Of a stretch of DNA of 64,000 nt, positions 51,042-60,425 are shown one piece after another. Position numbers and translations under genes: made by a program. The stretch's first letter is position 1; every line of letters begins with the position of its first letter. The stretch lies in the NCBI GenBank assembly GCA_002316315.1, contig DCDG01000047.1, positions 7,245-71,244 of the forward strand, in the 5' to 3' direction. The notes beneath the pieces were generated by a model. The model saw nothing but the letters and a program-made list of their open reading frames with translations. It ran no database searches and had not been told where the DNA came from. This DNA is from Candidatus Aminicenantes bacterium UBA1061 (lineage in GTDB: Bacteria; Acidobacteriota; Aminicenantia; Aminicenantales; Saccharicenantaceae).

Positions 51042-51623
51042 TCAGCGGGTTCTCAGGTTATAGTCATCTTCAGAAAAGACCTGAGCTTCAAAAACTTCAA
51101 TGTTAACACCCCGTCTCCATTCATCTGGTGAGAGCCCCGCTTTCAGGCAGCCATGACTGAGATAAGTCTCCAGATCCCAACCATTTTCAACCGGCACCTG
51201 GGGCAGAAGAAGCCCCTGATTATAACCTTTGCTGATGATAATCCCATGGCGGCCAACAATTACTTCTTCAGGCCGGTTGATTTTCTTCGGCCTGGTCAGA
51301 ACTGAAATCTCGATGGATAGTTTGTCAAGTTCATCTTGGGATAATGGCGGGAAACGATAATCTTCAGTGGCAGCGGCAATAGCCATTTCCAGGACTGTTT
51401 GGTAGAGGGGCTTAAAAGGCAGAGGGTAGCCAATACAACCGCGCAACTGGTCATTGACCTTTAGAGTAACAAAGGCTCCCTGTTTTTTAGTCAGTTCAGG
51501 ATTATCTGTGCTGATGGCTGGCAATTGGCCCTCTCTTAAATAAAAGGTGATAGCTTCTCTAGCTAATTTTAAGAGGAAAAGTTTCTCTTCATCATTAAGA
51601 AAATCAGAACTATTTTCTGCCAT
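51042..51623 (-). CDS. AMMECR1-domain protein (AmmeMemoRadiSam protein A)
   Basis: About 193 residues from ATG 51623, chosen for GGAGG just upstream. The AMMECR1 signature LRGCIGYPLPFKPLYQTV and DLETYLSHGCLKAGL are clear. In many bacteria and archaea this protein is encoded with a Memo-family protein and a radical SAM enzyme; neither is in this window. Biochemical role unknown. It overlaps the upstream gene by 14 bases. Confidence 0.92.
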   Translation of the reverse strand: MAENSSDFLNDEEKLFLLKLAREAITFYLREGQLPAISTDNPELTKKQGAFVTLKVNDQLRGCIGYPLPFKPLYQTVLEMAIAAATEDYRFPPLSQDELDKLSIEISVLTRPKKINRPEEVIVGRHGIIISKGYNQGLLLPQVPVENGWDLETYLSHGCLKAGLSPDEWRRGVNIEVFEAQVFSEDDYNLRTR

Positions 51624-52029
51624 TTTTTTCCTCCATTTCGAGCACCAGCCGGTCTGGCCGGACAAAATAGAAGCCACGGTCAAACCTGACTATCCGGCTG
51701 TGAATTGTTAGACCGGCAGGTTTTTCTGTTTTTATAGAAAGAATGACTTTTTCACAGAATAAAGGTTGCTTCATATTCTCCTTCACTTCAGCCCCCTGGC
51801 CAAAATTAAAAACTCCCAGAATTTGAAGTTTTTCCTGTGATTCAGTCTCAATAAATACCGCTGGGGAGAAAAGATACGGCCAGGGGATGACCAGAATTTT
51901 TTGAACTAGGTAGGTGTCAACCATTTTCTGGCCAAGAAGAAACCCGGTCGGTTTTTTTCTTATCCCACGGCCGGAAAAGGCCAGAAGGAATAAATCTTTC
52001 CATGGCTCGCGGAGAATGATCAGATCCAT
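51610..52029 (-). CDS. uncharacterised protein with MPN-like pattern, upstream of AMMECR1 gene
   Basis: 139 residues, no signal peptide or membrane helix. The pattern GFLLGQKMVDTYLVQKILVI loosely recalls the core of MPN/JAB domains, but the metal-binding His-x-His and Asp are absent, so any relation would be to an inactive form. It is translationally coupled to the AMMECR1 gene (14-base overlap). The start has no ribosome-binding site; the promoter places transcription at or next to the ATG. Confidence 0.6.
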   Translation of the reverse strand: MDLIILREPWKDLFLLAFSGRGIRKKPTGFLLGQKMVDTYLVQKILVIPWPYLFSPAVFIETESQEKLQILGVFNFGQGAEVKENMKQPLFCEKVILSIKTEKPAGLTIHSRIVRFDRGFYFVRPDRLVLEMEEKNGRK

Positions 52030-52036
52030 TTTTTTT

Positions 52037-52066
52037 ATTATACCATACCGAAAACTCTGTGGACAA
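52037..52066 (-). promoter_or_regulatory. promoter of the AMMECR1 operon, leaderless candidate
   Basis: On the minus strand TTGTCC (52061-52066), 18-bp spacer and perfect TATAAT (52037-52042). Only seven bases separate the -10 box from the ATG at 52029, so the transcript would begin at the start codon. Confidence 0.6.
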
Positions 52067-52073
52067 AATCAAC

Positions 52074-52102
52074 TTGACGAGCTATTCAGTTTGACATAAT
52101 AT
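52074..52102 (+). promoter_or_regulatory. promoter of MBL hydrolase gene
   Basis: TTGACG (52074-52079), 17-bp spacer, TAATAT (52097-52102), 13 bases before the ATG. The leader is very short. Confidence 0.65.
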
Positions 52103-52115
52103 CAGGACAATAGAG

Positions 52116-52736
52116 ATGAGTTATCAGCTGGTCATTGTTGGTCCCCTGGAAACTAACTGTTATCTGTTTTTCTGCCCGGAAACGAGGGAGTGTGCCATCA
52201 TTGATCCGGGAGCGGAACCGGAAAAAATCTTTGAAGCTATATCCTCATTAAGTCTAAAACCCACTATTATTATTAATACCCACGGTCATGTTGATCATAC
52301 TGGGGCTAACCTTGATTTAAGGGAAAGGTATCATATACCAATTGCCCTGCATCCGGCTGATCTGCCCCTGCTCGAAGAATGTCTTCAGCTGGAATTTGGC
52401 CTGATGCTGGGAGCCCGGCCAGCTCCTGTCCCCGACCACCTTCTAGCTGATGGGGAAAAAATCTCCATAGGGCAAAGCGTTCTTCAGGTGATTCACTCTC
52501 CCGGTCATAGCCCGGGCAGCGTCTGCTTTTATACTGGTCATCTGCTTTTTGCTGGCGATACGCTTTTCTCAGGTGGTGTTGGGCGGACTGATCTGCCGGG
52601 AGGATCCTGGAAGGATTTAGCTCATTCTTTAAAAGCCAGAATCATGACTTTGCCAGACGAGACGGTGGTTCTGCCCGGTCATGGCCCAAAAACTACTATC
52701 AGTGAAGAAAAAGAATCTAATCCCTATCTTGAATGA
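52116..52736 (+). CDS. metallo-beta-lactamase-fold hydrolase, glyoxalase II-like
   Basis: 206 residues. The metal motif THGHVDHTG (HxHxDH, about residues 52-60) is followed by HSPGHSPGSV, GDTLFSGGVGRTDLPGG and a C-terminal LPGHGP, all ligands of the binuclear site. This is the YcbL/glyoxalase II-like group, probably a thioesterase. The xerD-like gene overlaps its end by 4 bases. Confidence 0.93.
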   Translation: MSYQLVIVGPLETNCYLFFCPETRECAIIDPGAEPEKIFEAISSLSLKPTIIINTHGHVDHTGANLDLRERYHIPIALHPADLPLLEECLQLEFGLMLGARPAPVPDHLLADGEKISIGQSVLQVIHSPGHSPGSVCFYTGHLLFAGDTLFSGGVGRTDLPGGSWKDLAHSLKARIMTLPDETVVLPGHGPKTTISEEKESNPYLE

Positions 52737-53635
52737 AAGACAAAACCGAATCAGCAGAGAGCCTGCTTAAGATTTATTGTGATTACCTGACAGTCGAAAG
52801 GGGTCTATCTCCGAATACCGTTAGCTCCTATACTTTTGATATTGAGAAACTGCTTGGTTATTGTTCAAGCCAGAAAAAGAATCTGACCAGAGTAAAAGAA
52901 GCTGATCTGGTCAATTTCCTTCATCTCCAAGCCCAGGCCGGCCTGTCTGCCAGATCTCTTGCCCGGTTAGTCTCCTCGATTAAATCTTTTTACCGTTTTT
53001 TACAGCTGGAAAATTATACAGGAGCCAATCCGGCCAGCCGTTTGAATTCGCCTGCTCTCTGGTTTTCTCTGCCCCAGGTATTAACAGAAGAAGAGGTAGT
53101 AAAACTCCTTGAACAGCCTGACATCAGCCAGCCTCAGGGACTTCGTGACCGGGCAATGCTGGAAATTCTTTATGGAAGCGGACTTAGAGTCTCAGAACTG
53201 GTCAAGCTTGAACTCAAGGATATCAGGCTGAAAGAGGGTTTCGTCGTGTGTAAAGGGAAAGGAAACAAAGAAAGAATAGTGCCAATTGGTCGGCAGGCTA
53301 TTCACTGGTTAAATACGTACCTTCAGGACATACGGCCTGGCTGGGATAAAAAAGGATCTTCGGTGGTTTTTCTCACCCGACGGGGTTCAGGTTTTACCCG
53401 CCAGGGGGTCTGGAAACAGCTTAAAGCATATGGCCAGAGGGCAGGTCTGTTTGATAAGATTCATCCTCATATTCTGAGGCATTCCTTTGCTACTCATCTT
53501 CTGGAGCACGGAGCAGACCTGCGTTCGGTTCAAATGTTACTTGGTCATAGCCAGATCACCACCACTCAGATTTATACCCATGTCAGCCGGGAAAGACTCC
53601 GTAAGATTTATGATCGCTATCACCCGCGGGCCTGA
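52733..53635 (+). CDS. xerD: tyrosine recombinase, XerC/XerD type
   Basis: 300 residues. Core-binding N-terminal domain (YLTVERGLSPNTVSSYTFDI) and catalytic domain with Arg in SGLRVSEL, Lys in CKGKGNKER, His-x-x-Arg in HILRHSF, His in LLGHSQ and nucleophile Tyr in TQIYTHVS. This is the length and wording of chromosome dimer resolvases, so a housekeeping XerD is more likely than a phage integrase; no attachment site or phage genes are near. Confidence 0.93.
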   Translation: MKDKTESAESLLKIYCDYLTVERGLSPNTVSSYTFDIEKLLGYCSSQKKNLTRVKEADLVNFLHLQAQAGLSARSLARLVSSIKSFYRFLQLENYTGANPASRLNSPALWFSLPQVLTEEEVVKLLEQPDISQPQGLRDRAMLEILYGSGLRVSELVKLELKDIRLKEGFVVCKGKGNKERIVPIGRQAIHWLNTYLQDIRPGWDKKGSSVVFLTRRGSGFTRQGVWKQLKAYGQRAGLFDKIHPHILRHSFATHLLEHGADLRSVQMLLGHSQITTTQIYTHVSRERLRKIYDRYHPRA

Positions 53636-53688
53636 AGGCCAGGAAAAGTTTAACTTAGATTCTTATGGCTGCTGATGGGTTTGCATTC

Positions 53689-53714
53689 AAGCTAAAACAG
53701 TTTGTTTTTAGCTT
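53689..53714. repeat. inverted repeat downstream of xerD
   Basis: Perfect 9-bp arms AAGCTAAAA and TTTTAGCTT around an 8-base loop. Low GC makes it a weak terminator at best; a T-rich stretch follows at 53722-53729. It could be a terminator for xerD. Confidence 0.45.
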
Positions 53715-53737
53715 AAGAAAATTTTTTGTCTGCCCTG

Positions 53738-53766
53738 TTGACAACCAGCTATGGTGGTGGTAGAGT
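53738..53766 (+). promoter_or_regulatory. promoter of TetR-efflux operon
   Basis: Consensus TTGACA (53738-53743), 17-bp spacer, TAGAGT (53761-53766). About 80 bases to the GTG of the regulator gene, with two inverted repeats in between. Confidence 0.7.
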
Positions 53767-53775
53767 ATTAAACTT

Positions 53776-53806
53776 GATAGATTAGTATCTAAACCAGAGA
53801 GTTTAG
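53776..53806. promoter_or_regulatory. candidate TetR-family operator
   Basis: Two small inverted repeats lie just downstream of the promoter: TAGAT-TAGT-ATCTA (53778-53791) and CTAAAC-CAGAGA-GTTTAG (53789-53806). They share the bases around 53789. Position right after the -10 box suits repression by the regulator encoded next. Not tested. Confidence 0.5.
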
Positions 53807-53846
53807 TTGGCATACCGCACAGTTCAGATAGACAAAAGGATAGAAA

Positions 53847-54527
53847 GTGAAATTAGCTGCTAGAGAAAGAAAAGAAAGAATTCAGGCTGAATATAAAAGG
53901 CTGATGCTGGAGGCAGCCGAGAGAGTAATATGCCGCCATGGTTATCAGGCTGCTACCATGGATGAAATCGCCCGTGAAGCCGAGTTTTCTAAAGCCACTC
54001 TTTATAAGTATTTTAAAAATAAGGGAGAGATTTTCCTTGAGATTATTCTTAAGTACGTAGAAGAGATAAGGAGCGAGCTGATTGCCATCAGTCAATCAAA
54101 ACTTGAACCAGAAGAAAAATTAAAAAAAATTATTTATACTGTCATCAATATCCAGAGCAAGAAAGAAAATATTGACAGGCTCATCCTGCAAGATAAAAGC
54201 TTACACGATTTTCTTCATCGCATCTTTATCTCTATAAAAGAAGATAAGCAAGACTATTTGCAGGCCCAGAAGTATTTCAGTGCTAAGAAGGAAGAAGTCT
54301 TTGGTGTTGCTTGTAAAATCATCAGTGAAGGTATGGAGAAAGGCAGGTTTGTTCAGACTTCTCCGGCTCTCATTGTTAAATATGTTAGGGCGATGATCGA
54401 GGGGCTAGTTTATAGCCGATTCTGGGAAGAAAAAAGGCCATCAGCCCAACAGGAAACAGACCAGATGTTCAAACTTTTAATGGAGGGAATTGCCACCAAA
54501 CCCCTTCTGAAGGGAGAAGCTAAATGA
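53847..54527 (+). CDS. TetR/AcrR-family transcriptional regulator
   Basis: 226 residues, GTG start after AAAGGA. The N-terminal helix-turn-helix is clear: RVICRHGYQAATMDEIAREA and FSKATLYKYFKNKGEIFLEI. The C-terminal ligand domain is family-variable. Its stop overlaps the TolC-like gene start by 4 bases, so it very likely represses its own efflux operon when no inducer is bound. Confidence 0.94.
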   Translation: MKLAARERKERIQAEYKRLMLEAAERVICRHGYQAATMDEIAREAEFSKATLYKYFKNKGEIFLEIILKYVEEIRSELIAISQSKLEPEEKLKKIIYTVINIQSKKENIDRLILQDKSLHDFLHRIFISIKEDKQDYLQAQKYFSAKKEEVFGVACKIISEGMEKGRFVQTSPALIVKYVRAMIEGLVYSRFWEEKRPSAQQETDQMFKLLMEGIATKPLLKGEAK

Positions 54528-55879
54528 GGGATAAAAAATTTTGGTTAGCAGTCTTCATCTTGCTCGGTGCTGGCTGGTTATCTTTATCGGCCCAGGAGCC
54601 CGGGCTGATGAAAATGGATTTGACCCTAAATGATTGCTTGAGATTGGCTCTAGAAAAGAACCCTTTTTACCTTTCAACGCTGGAAAAAGAGGGTCAAGCT
54701 AAAGCCCAGGTCCGCCAGGCTGTCTCGAATTTTTTCCCCAACGTGAGTGCTCAGGGAACAGATATTCTAGATAAAAAGGTCTTCTCAGTAGAAATTCCTC
54801 CCATGGTGCCGGGACAGTCGCCACAAAGAGTAAAATTTGATTTTACCCGTACCTATCAGATGACATTAAGTTTTTCTTTTCCTCTTTTTACCAGTGGCCG
54901 GCTGGTCTCTGGCTATAAGCAAGCGGACTACAATTATCAGGCTACTAAAGCCTCTATCCGCCAGGCCAGGCAGGAAACCGTCTTTAATGTCAAAAGTGCC
55001 TTTTACGCTTATCTTCTGGCCAGAGATTTTCAGACCGTTGCTCAGGAATCAGTTGACTTGGCTGAAAAGCATCTGGCTAATACCAGGAATCTGTATGAGG
55101 TCGGAATAGCCACCAAATTTGATCTTTTGCGGGCTGAGGTTCAGTTAGCTAATTTACAGCCGCAACTCATCAAGGCTAAAAACGCCCTGAATCTAACTGA
55201 ACTGGCTCTAAAAAATCTTATTGGTGTCGATCTTAAGCAGCCGATTGAAATAAAGGGTGAGCTGGCTTTTGAAGAAGCACAGATTGATCAGGAAGAAGCT
55301 GTCCAAAAAGCTTTGCTCAACCGGCCAGAAGTCCATCAGCTGAGTTATCAGCGAATGATGAGTGAACAGATGTTTAAACTGGCCAGAGCCAATGAATTAC
55401 CATCTCTGGCCATAGGTGGCAGCCTTAACTACTGGTCTAATTCTTTAGCCTTTAAGAAGAATAACTGGGAAAACTATTACACTATCAGTCTGGTTTTGAA
55501 TGTTCCCATCTTTAAGGGTTTTGCTAATGAGGCTCAGGCGGCTCAAGCCAGGGCCCTGACCAGGCAAATAGATTATTCGATGAAAGGCCTGGTGGAGGCA
55601 GTCAAGCTGGAAGTTCAGCAAGCGGTTCTCAATTATCAGCAGGCCAAGGAAGCTGTTGCCTCCCAGGGAAAAAATATAGAACAGGCTCAGGAGGCGGTCA
55701 GGCTGGCTGAGCTGAATTTTTCAGAGGGGTTAGCCACTACTCTGGATGTAAGTACGGCCCAGGTGGCCCTAAGTCAGGCCAGAACCAATTATGCTCAGGC
55801 TCTTTATGACTGTCTGATGGCTCTGGCCGAACTGGAAAAGGCTATCGGGGAAAGCGGTTTTGATAAAGAAACAAATTAA
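54524..55879 (+). CDS. TolC-family outer-membrane efflux protein
   Basis: 451 residues. Signal peptide (WLAVFILLGAGWLSLSAQ), then two tandem OEP repeats with long coiled-coil helices and the typical ends LYEVGIATKFDLLRAEVQLA and FSEGLATTLDVSTAQVALSQ. Forms the outer-membrane exit duct of the pump whose adaptor and inner-membrane parts follow. Confidence 0.94.
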   Translation: MRDKKFWLAVFILLGAGWLSLSAQEPGLMKMDLTLNDCLRLALEKNPFYLSTLEKEGQAKAQVRQAVSNFFPNVSAQGTDILDKKVFSVEIPPMVPGQSPQRVKFDFTRTYQMTLSFSFPLFTSGRLVSGYKQADYNYQATKASIRQARQETVFNVKSAFYAYLLARDFQTVAQESVDLAEKHLANTRNLYEVGIATKFDLLRAEVQLANLQPQLIKAKNALNLTELALKNLIGVDLKQPIEIKGELAFEEAQIDQEEAVQKALLNRPEVHQLSYQRMMSEQMFKLARANELPSLAIGGSLNYWSNSLAFKKNNWENYYTISLVLNVPIFKGFANEAQAAQARALTRQIDYSMKGLVEAVKLEVQQAVLNYQQAKEAVASQGKNIEQAQEAVRLAELNFSEGLATTLDVSTAQVALSQARTNYAQALYDCLMALAELEKAIGESGFDKETN

Positions 55880-55935
55880 TTTTTAGGCTTTTTTCATGAT
55901 TAAAAAGAAACTTGATTGTTTTTGAGGAGGATAGA

Positions 55936-57069
55936 ATGCTAAGGAAGGTTAAAAGTATTCCAGCGATACTGGTCTTAGGTGGTTTGGTTCTTCTGACTTT
56001 TTCAGGGTGCCAGAGAAAAACTGATGATAGAAATTCCCTTAATACCCAGACCCAGGCTGAACTTAAACCGGCTCTGGTAAAAATTTATAAAGTTACTGGA
56101 CAGAAAATTGCAGAAAAATTAATTTATACAGCTAGTCTGGAGGCCTGGAAGAAACAGGCCATTACTCCTGACATTTCTGGCAAGATAGCCAGAATCTATG
56201 TAAATGAAGGCGACCTGGTCGGGCCAGGACAGTTATTGGCTGAACTGGACACCAAAGCCATCAGACTTCAGCTGGAACAGGCAGAAGCATCTCTGTCCGC
56301 AGCTAAGGCCAATTTGGAAGATGCCAGAAGAAATATGGAAAGGATGGAAAGGCTTTTTCAGGAAAAAGCTGTTTCAGAGCAACAATATGAAAAAGCTAGA
56401 TTAGTTATGGAAGCAGCTCAGGCTCAAAAAGATCAAGCCGAAGCAGCCGTAAACCTGGCCAAGCATAACCTTGATGTTTCTCTGATGAAAGCTCCTTTCG
56501 CCGGTGTGATTGCTTCTAAAAACGCCGAGGAAGGCGATGTAATTAATCCTATGATGGGCGGCATGTCAGCCACTTCAGGTGTTCTGAGCCTGGTTAATTA
56601 TTCACGGATTAAAGTTAAATTTGACGTTGCCCCAGAAGATATTAAAAAGATTTCCAGAGGGCAGAGGGTTTACCTGGAGGGGTATGATCTTCCAGGACAA
56701 AGATTTGATGGGGAGATTTCTGTGGTTAATGCTGCTGCTGATGCACAGACAAAAAAATTCAGGGTTGAGGCTTTGATTAATAATCATGATCTCCAGCTCA
56801 AGCCAGGTACCTTCGGTCAGGTCATCATCGAAGTTAAATCGAAGGAAAATGCACTGACTGTTCCTTTAAAAGCCCTGTTAGAAAATTCCTATGTGATGGT
56901 GGTTGAGGGTGGCAGAGCGGTGAAAAAAACGGTCACCACTGGTTTGAAAAATAAAGACTTGATTGAAATAACATCAGGGCTGAGAGAAAACGACCTGGTA
57001 ATTGTAGAAGGAAATTTTGGCTTGCCTGATGGTAATCCTGTTGAAGTCCAGAACGAGGTGGAGAAATGA
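55936..57069 (+). CDS. RND efflux periplasmic adaptor lipoprotein
   Basis: About 377 residues from ATG 55936, preceded by GAGGAGG; a TTG at 55912 is less likely. Lipoprotein signal with lipobox LTFSGC. Lipoyl half-motifs (GKIARIYVNEGDLVGPGQLL and ASKNAEEGDVIN), a coiled-coil hairpin (AEASLSAAKANLEDARRNME) and a beta-barrel domain follow, the HlyD/AcrA layout. Overlaps the RND gene start by 4 bases. Confidence 0.95.
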   Translation: MLRKVKSIPAILVLGGLVLLTFSGCQRKTDDRNSLNTQTQAELKPALVKIYKVTGQKIAEKLIYTASLEAWKKQAITPDISGKIARIYVNEGDLVGPGQLLAELDTKAIRLQLEQAEASLSAAKANLEDARRNMERMERLFQEKAVSEQQYEKARLVMEAAQAQKDQAEAAVNLAKHNLDVSLMKAPFAGVIASKNAEEGDVINPMMGGMSATSGVLSLVNYSRIKVKFDVAPEDIKKISRGQRVYLEGYDLPGQRFDGEISVVNAAADAQTKKFRVEALINNHDLQLKPGTFGQVIIEVKSKENALTVPLKALLENSYVMVVEGGRAVKKTVTTGLKNKDLIEITSGLRENDLVIVEGNFGLPDGNPVEVQNEVEK

Positions 57070-60000
57070 ACATCTCGGAGTTTTCTGTCAAGCGCAAAGT
57101 CACAGCCACGATGATCGTTATGATCATTGTGGTCTTTGGCCTAATTTCTGTGACCAGACTTGGCCTGGAATTGATGCCGGACCTGGAATTTCCAACTGTT
57201 TCAATTATCACCACCTACCGGGGAGCTTCTTCTGAAGATATTGAATCAACCATAACAGAAAACATAGAACGATGGGTAAGTTCTGTTAAAGATGTCAAAA
57301 AAATAACCTCTACCAGTTCGGAAGGTGTCTCAGCCATCAGGGTGGAGTTTGAATGGGGGACCAGCATTGATTTTGCTGCCCAGGACATCCGGGATCAGCT
57401 AGGACTTTACCAGCAATTTCTGCCGGAGAATGCTGATAGTCCGGTGGTGGTTAAATTCGACGTGTCTCAACTTCCCATTATCTTTTATGGGATAACGGCG
57501 AATGGGACAATGTCCACTTACCGCTTGAAAAAGTTGATTGAAGATGAAATTAAGCCACGTCTGGAAAGGATAGATGGGGTAGCTTCGGCTATGGTTGTAT
57601 CGAGCGATGAGCGGGAAATAAGAGTTGAAATTGATAAAAACGCGCTGATTGCCCGTAACCTGTCCCTAAATCAGGTTATGATGGCTCTGGCTGCCGAAAA
57701 CCTCAATACCCCGGCTGGCGATGTGACTGAAGGACATGAGTCGCTCATTGTCAGGGCAGTGGGTGAATTTAGGAGTCTTGATGATGTTAATAATGTTGTC
57801 ATTGGAATATCTCAGAGAGGCGAGCCGATCTATATAAAAGATGTTGCCCAGGTCAAAGATACTTTTAAAGAAACTCACACGGTGGGCCGTATTCAGGGGG
57901 AAAGAGGAGTTTTTCTGATCGTTAACAAACGCTCAGGGGCCAATGTGGCTTCTGTAGGCAAGGCTGTCAAAGCAGAAGTGGCCAGGTTAGCAGAAAAATT
58001 GCCTCAAGGAATTAGTTTTACATCTGTCATGGATCAAGAGGATATGGTCAGACGGGTAACCAGCAATACAGGCAATACAGCCTGGCAAGGTGGGCTGCTG
58101 GCTGTTCTCTTAATCTTTTTATTCCTCCGGAACTGGCGGCCAACTCTTATTATTTCCCTGTCTATCCCTCTTTCCGTCATCACCACTTTTATCGGTCTGT
58201 ACTTTGCTGGCTATACCTTTAATATTATGACTCTGGCCGGGCTGGCCCTGGGCGTCGGTATGCTGGTGGACAATTCGATTGTTGTTATTGAAAATACATT
58301 CAGGCATCTGGAGCAGGGTGAGCCAGTCGATGAAGCCTCGGTTATCGGTGCTTCAGAAGTAGGTATGGCCATTACTGCTTCTACCCTGACTACCATTATT
58401 GTTTTTCTACCAATCGTTTTTGCCAGCGGGATTGTGGCTAAACTGACTACTACTATGGCCGTCACTGTAACGATTGCATTGCTTTCTTCTCTTTTTGTAG
58501 CTCTGACTATTGTCCCTCTTTTTTCATCTATCTTTTATCGAGGCAAGGGCGGTGAGGTGGTCAATAAAAACTCCATGAGAGAGGCCAGATTTGAAAAGGG
58601 CCGCCATATATACCGGAAGATGCTAACCGGTGCTCTGAAAAACAGAAAATATGTTTTAGGCGGAGTCATTGTAGCCTTCATTATCTGTGTGGTGATTATT
58701 CCTTTCATGCGTTCTGAGTTCATTCCTGAATCAGATCAGCAATCAATTTTGCTCAAAGTGACGCTGCCAGTTGGTACGGCCATTGAAGAAACCGACCGGA
58801 TTATCAGTCAGACTGAAAAATTGTTTCTGCAGCAGCCTGAGGTGCTGGTAGTCTCAGTTCAGGCAGGTTCATCAGCGGAGCAGAATCGGATGGGAGGCGG
58901 TGGCCGGATGAGCCTAAGTGGCCAGCATGAAGGTCTAATAATTGTCAGGCTGGTTCCTAAAGAAGAGCGAAAGTATTCCGATAAAGAAATACTGGAAAGA
59001 GTTAGAAAGTCATTGCCTGCTCTGACCAATGTCAAGTTTGAACAGATCAATATGGCCTCGAGTGCCATTACGGGCGCAGCTGCACCTGTTGAGATCAAGA
59101 TTTTCGGCCAGGATTTTGACCTTTTAAAACAGTTAGCTGACAGTGTTGTGAATAAGATTAAAGATGTAGAGGGGCTGCGTGATGTGACCCATATTATGAC
59201 TGAAGGCAACCCGGAGCATCAATTTATGCTCGACCGGGAAAGGGCTTCAAGGCTGGGTCTGTCCATAGGCCAGATATCAGATATCGTCCTGACAGCGACC
59301 CAGGGGAAAGTTGTCAATAGATACCGCGATGGGAAAGACGAAATTGATATAAGGTTAATTATAGCCGAAGAATATCGTGAGTCTCTGGATGAAATTAAGA
59401 CTTTGCCTTTATCATCAACCACTGGTAAAACTGTTTACCTAAGCCAGGTGTCAGACTGGCAGCGAGGTATCGGACCGCTCAAAATTACCAGGGAAAACCA
59501 GTTGTGCGAGGTATCGGTTACCGCCAATATTATTGGCCGGGACCTGGGCAGTGTTATTGGGGATATCAAGAAAAGATTAGCTGGTTTCGACGAGCAGCTG
59601 CCAGAAGGTTATTTTATTGAATATGGCGGAGACTACGAAGAAATGGTTGATACTTTCAAAATCCTGATTGCCGCTCTGGCCGTAGCCATTCTTTTAATTT
59701 ATATGGTTATGGCTGCCCAATTTGAGCACTTTCTCCATCCGTTTATTGTCATGTTTACACTACCCTTGGCCCTGATTGGGGTGGTTCTCAGTCTGCTAAT
59801 TGCCGGTCAGTCAATTAGCCTGGTCTCGCTGATCGGAGTGATTATTCTGGCTGGTGTGGCGGTTAATAACGGAATAGTTATGATTGATTATATCAATCAA
59901 CTGATCAGAAAAGGCGTAGAAAAAAGAAAAGCAGTTATAGAAGGAGCGGTCACCAGATTACGGCCTGTCTTGCTCACCGCTTTAACGACTATTCTTGGTG

Positions 60001-60185
60001 TTATCCCGATGGCTTTGTCGAAATCTTCCGGTTCAGAAATGAGATCACCAATGGGCGTGGTCATGCTGGGTGGCCTGACCGTTTGTACCTTCCTGACTCT
60101 TTTTATCATCCCAATTATGTACAGCCTGTTTAATAAAATTTCCTTTAAGGATTATGAACACAAGCAGGAAAACCACTTAGTATAA
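57066..60185 (+). CDS. RND-family efflux transporter, AcrB-like
   Basis: 1039 residues, twelve membrane helices in the usual 1+5+1+5 pattern with two large periplasmic loops. The proton-relay region in TM4 reads LGVGMLVDNSIVVIENTF, with one Asp where E. coli AcrB has two, as in several other RND branches; TM10 reads VAVNNGIVMIDYINQL. Exports drugs, metabolites or lipids by proton antiport. Substrate cannot be told from sequence. Last gene of the operon. Confidence 0.96.
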   Translation: MNISEFSVKRKVTATMIVMIIVVFGLISVTRLGLELMPDLEFPTVSIITTYRGASSEDIESTITENIERWVSSVKDVKKITSTSSEGVSAIRVEFEWGTSIDFAAQDIRDQLGLYQQFLPENADSPVVVKFDVSQLPIIFYGITANGTMSTYRLKKLIEDEIKPRLERIDGVASAMVVSSDEREIRVEIDKNALIARNLSLNQVMMALAAENLNTPAGDVTEGHESLIVRAVGEFRSLDDVNNVVIGISQRGEPIYIKDVAQVKDTFKETHTVGRIQGERGVFLIVNKRSGANVASVGKAVKAEVARLAEKLPQGISFTSVMDQEDMVRRVTSNTGNTAWQGGLLAVLLIFLFLRNWRPTLIISLSIPLSVITTFIGLYFAGYTFNIMTLAGLALGVGMLVDNSIVVIENTFRHLEQGEPVDEASVIGASEVGMAITASTLTTIIVFLPIVFASGIVAKLTTTMAVTVTIALLSSLFVALTIVPLFSSIFYRGKGGEVVNKNSMREARFEKGRHIYRKMLTGALKNRKYVLGGVIVAFIICVVIIPFMRSEFIPESDQQSILLKVTLPVGTAIEETDRIISQTEKLFLQQPEVLVVSVQAGSSAEQNRMGGGGRMSLSGQHEGLIIVRLVPKEERKYSDKEILERVRKSLPALTNVKFEQINMASSAITGAAAPVEIKIFGQDFDLLKQLADSVVNKIKDVEGLRDVTHIMTEGNPEHQFMLDRERASRLGLSIGQISDIVLTATQGKVVNRYRDGKDEIDIRLIIAEEYRESLDEIKTLPLSSTTGKTVYLSQVSDWQRGIGPLKITRENQLCEVSVTANIIGRDLGSVIGDIKKRLAGFDEQLPEGYFIEYGGDYEEMVDTFKILIAALAVAILLIYMVMAAQFEHFLHPFIVMFTLPLALIGVVLSLLIAGQSISLVSLIGVIILAGVAVNNGIVMIDYINQLIRKGVEKRKAVIEGAVTRLRPVLLTALTTILGVIPMALSKSSGSEMRSPMGVVMLGGLTVCTFLTLFIIPIMYSLFNKISFKDYEHKQENHLV

Positions 60186-60202
60186 ATTCCAGGTTATGGT
60201 GA

Positions 60203-60235
60203 GGGACAGCTGCCAGGCTGTCCCCTGCTTTTATT
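60203..60235 (+). terminator. rho-independent terminator of efflux operon
   Basis: Perfect 8-bp stem GGGACAGC/GCTGTCCC (60203-60210 with 60217-60224), loop of six, then a T-rich tail. It lies 18 bases after the RND stop. Confidence 0.8.
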
Positions 60236-60425
60236 TTAAGACAGAGGGCAGATCAGGCGAATCAGGAAGCCTCTTTCTCGCCCCTTTTGTTAACTTTTTC
60301 TATCGGTGTTTTAGCTCGCGGGTAGATGTTTGTTGCCATTCATGGTTCATCTGGAAAGAATTAAAGTTTGCTTGAAAGCCAAAAATTTATTATGCTTGAT
60401 CTGACCTGACTCAGAGGAGGATGGG

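Noticed and set aside
52733..53635. Phage or island integrase
   Set aside because: Length and motifs fit XerD, it is translationally coupled to a housekeeping gene, and no attachment repeats or phage genes are near.
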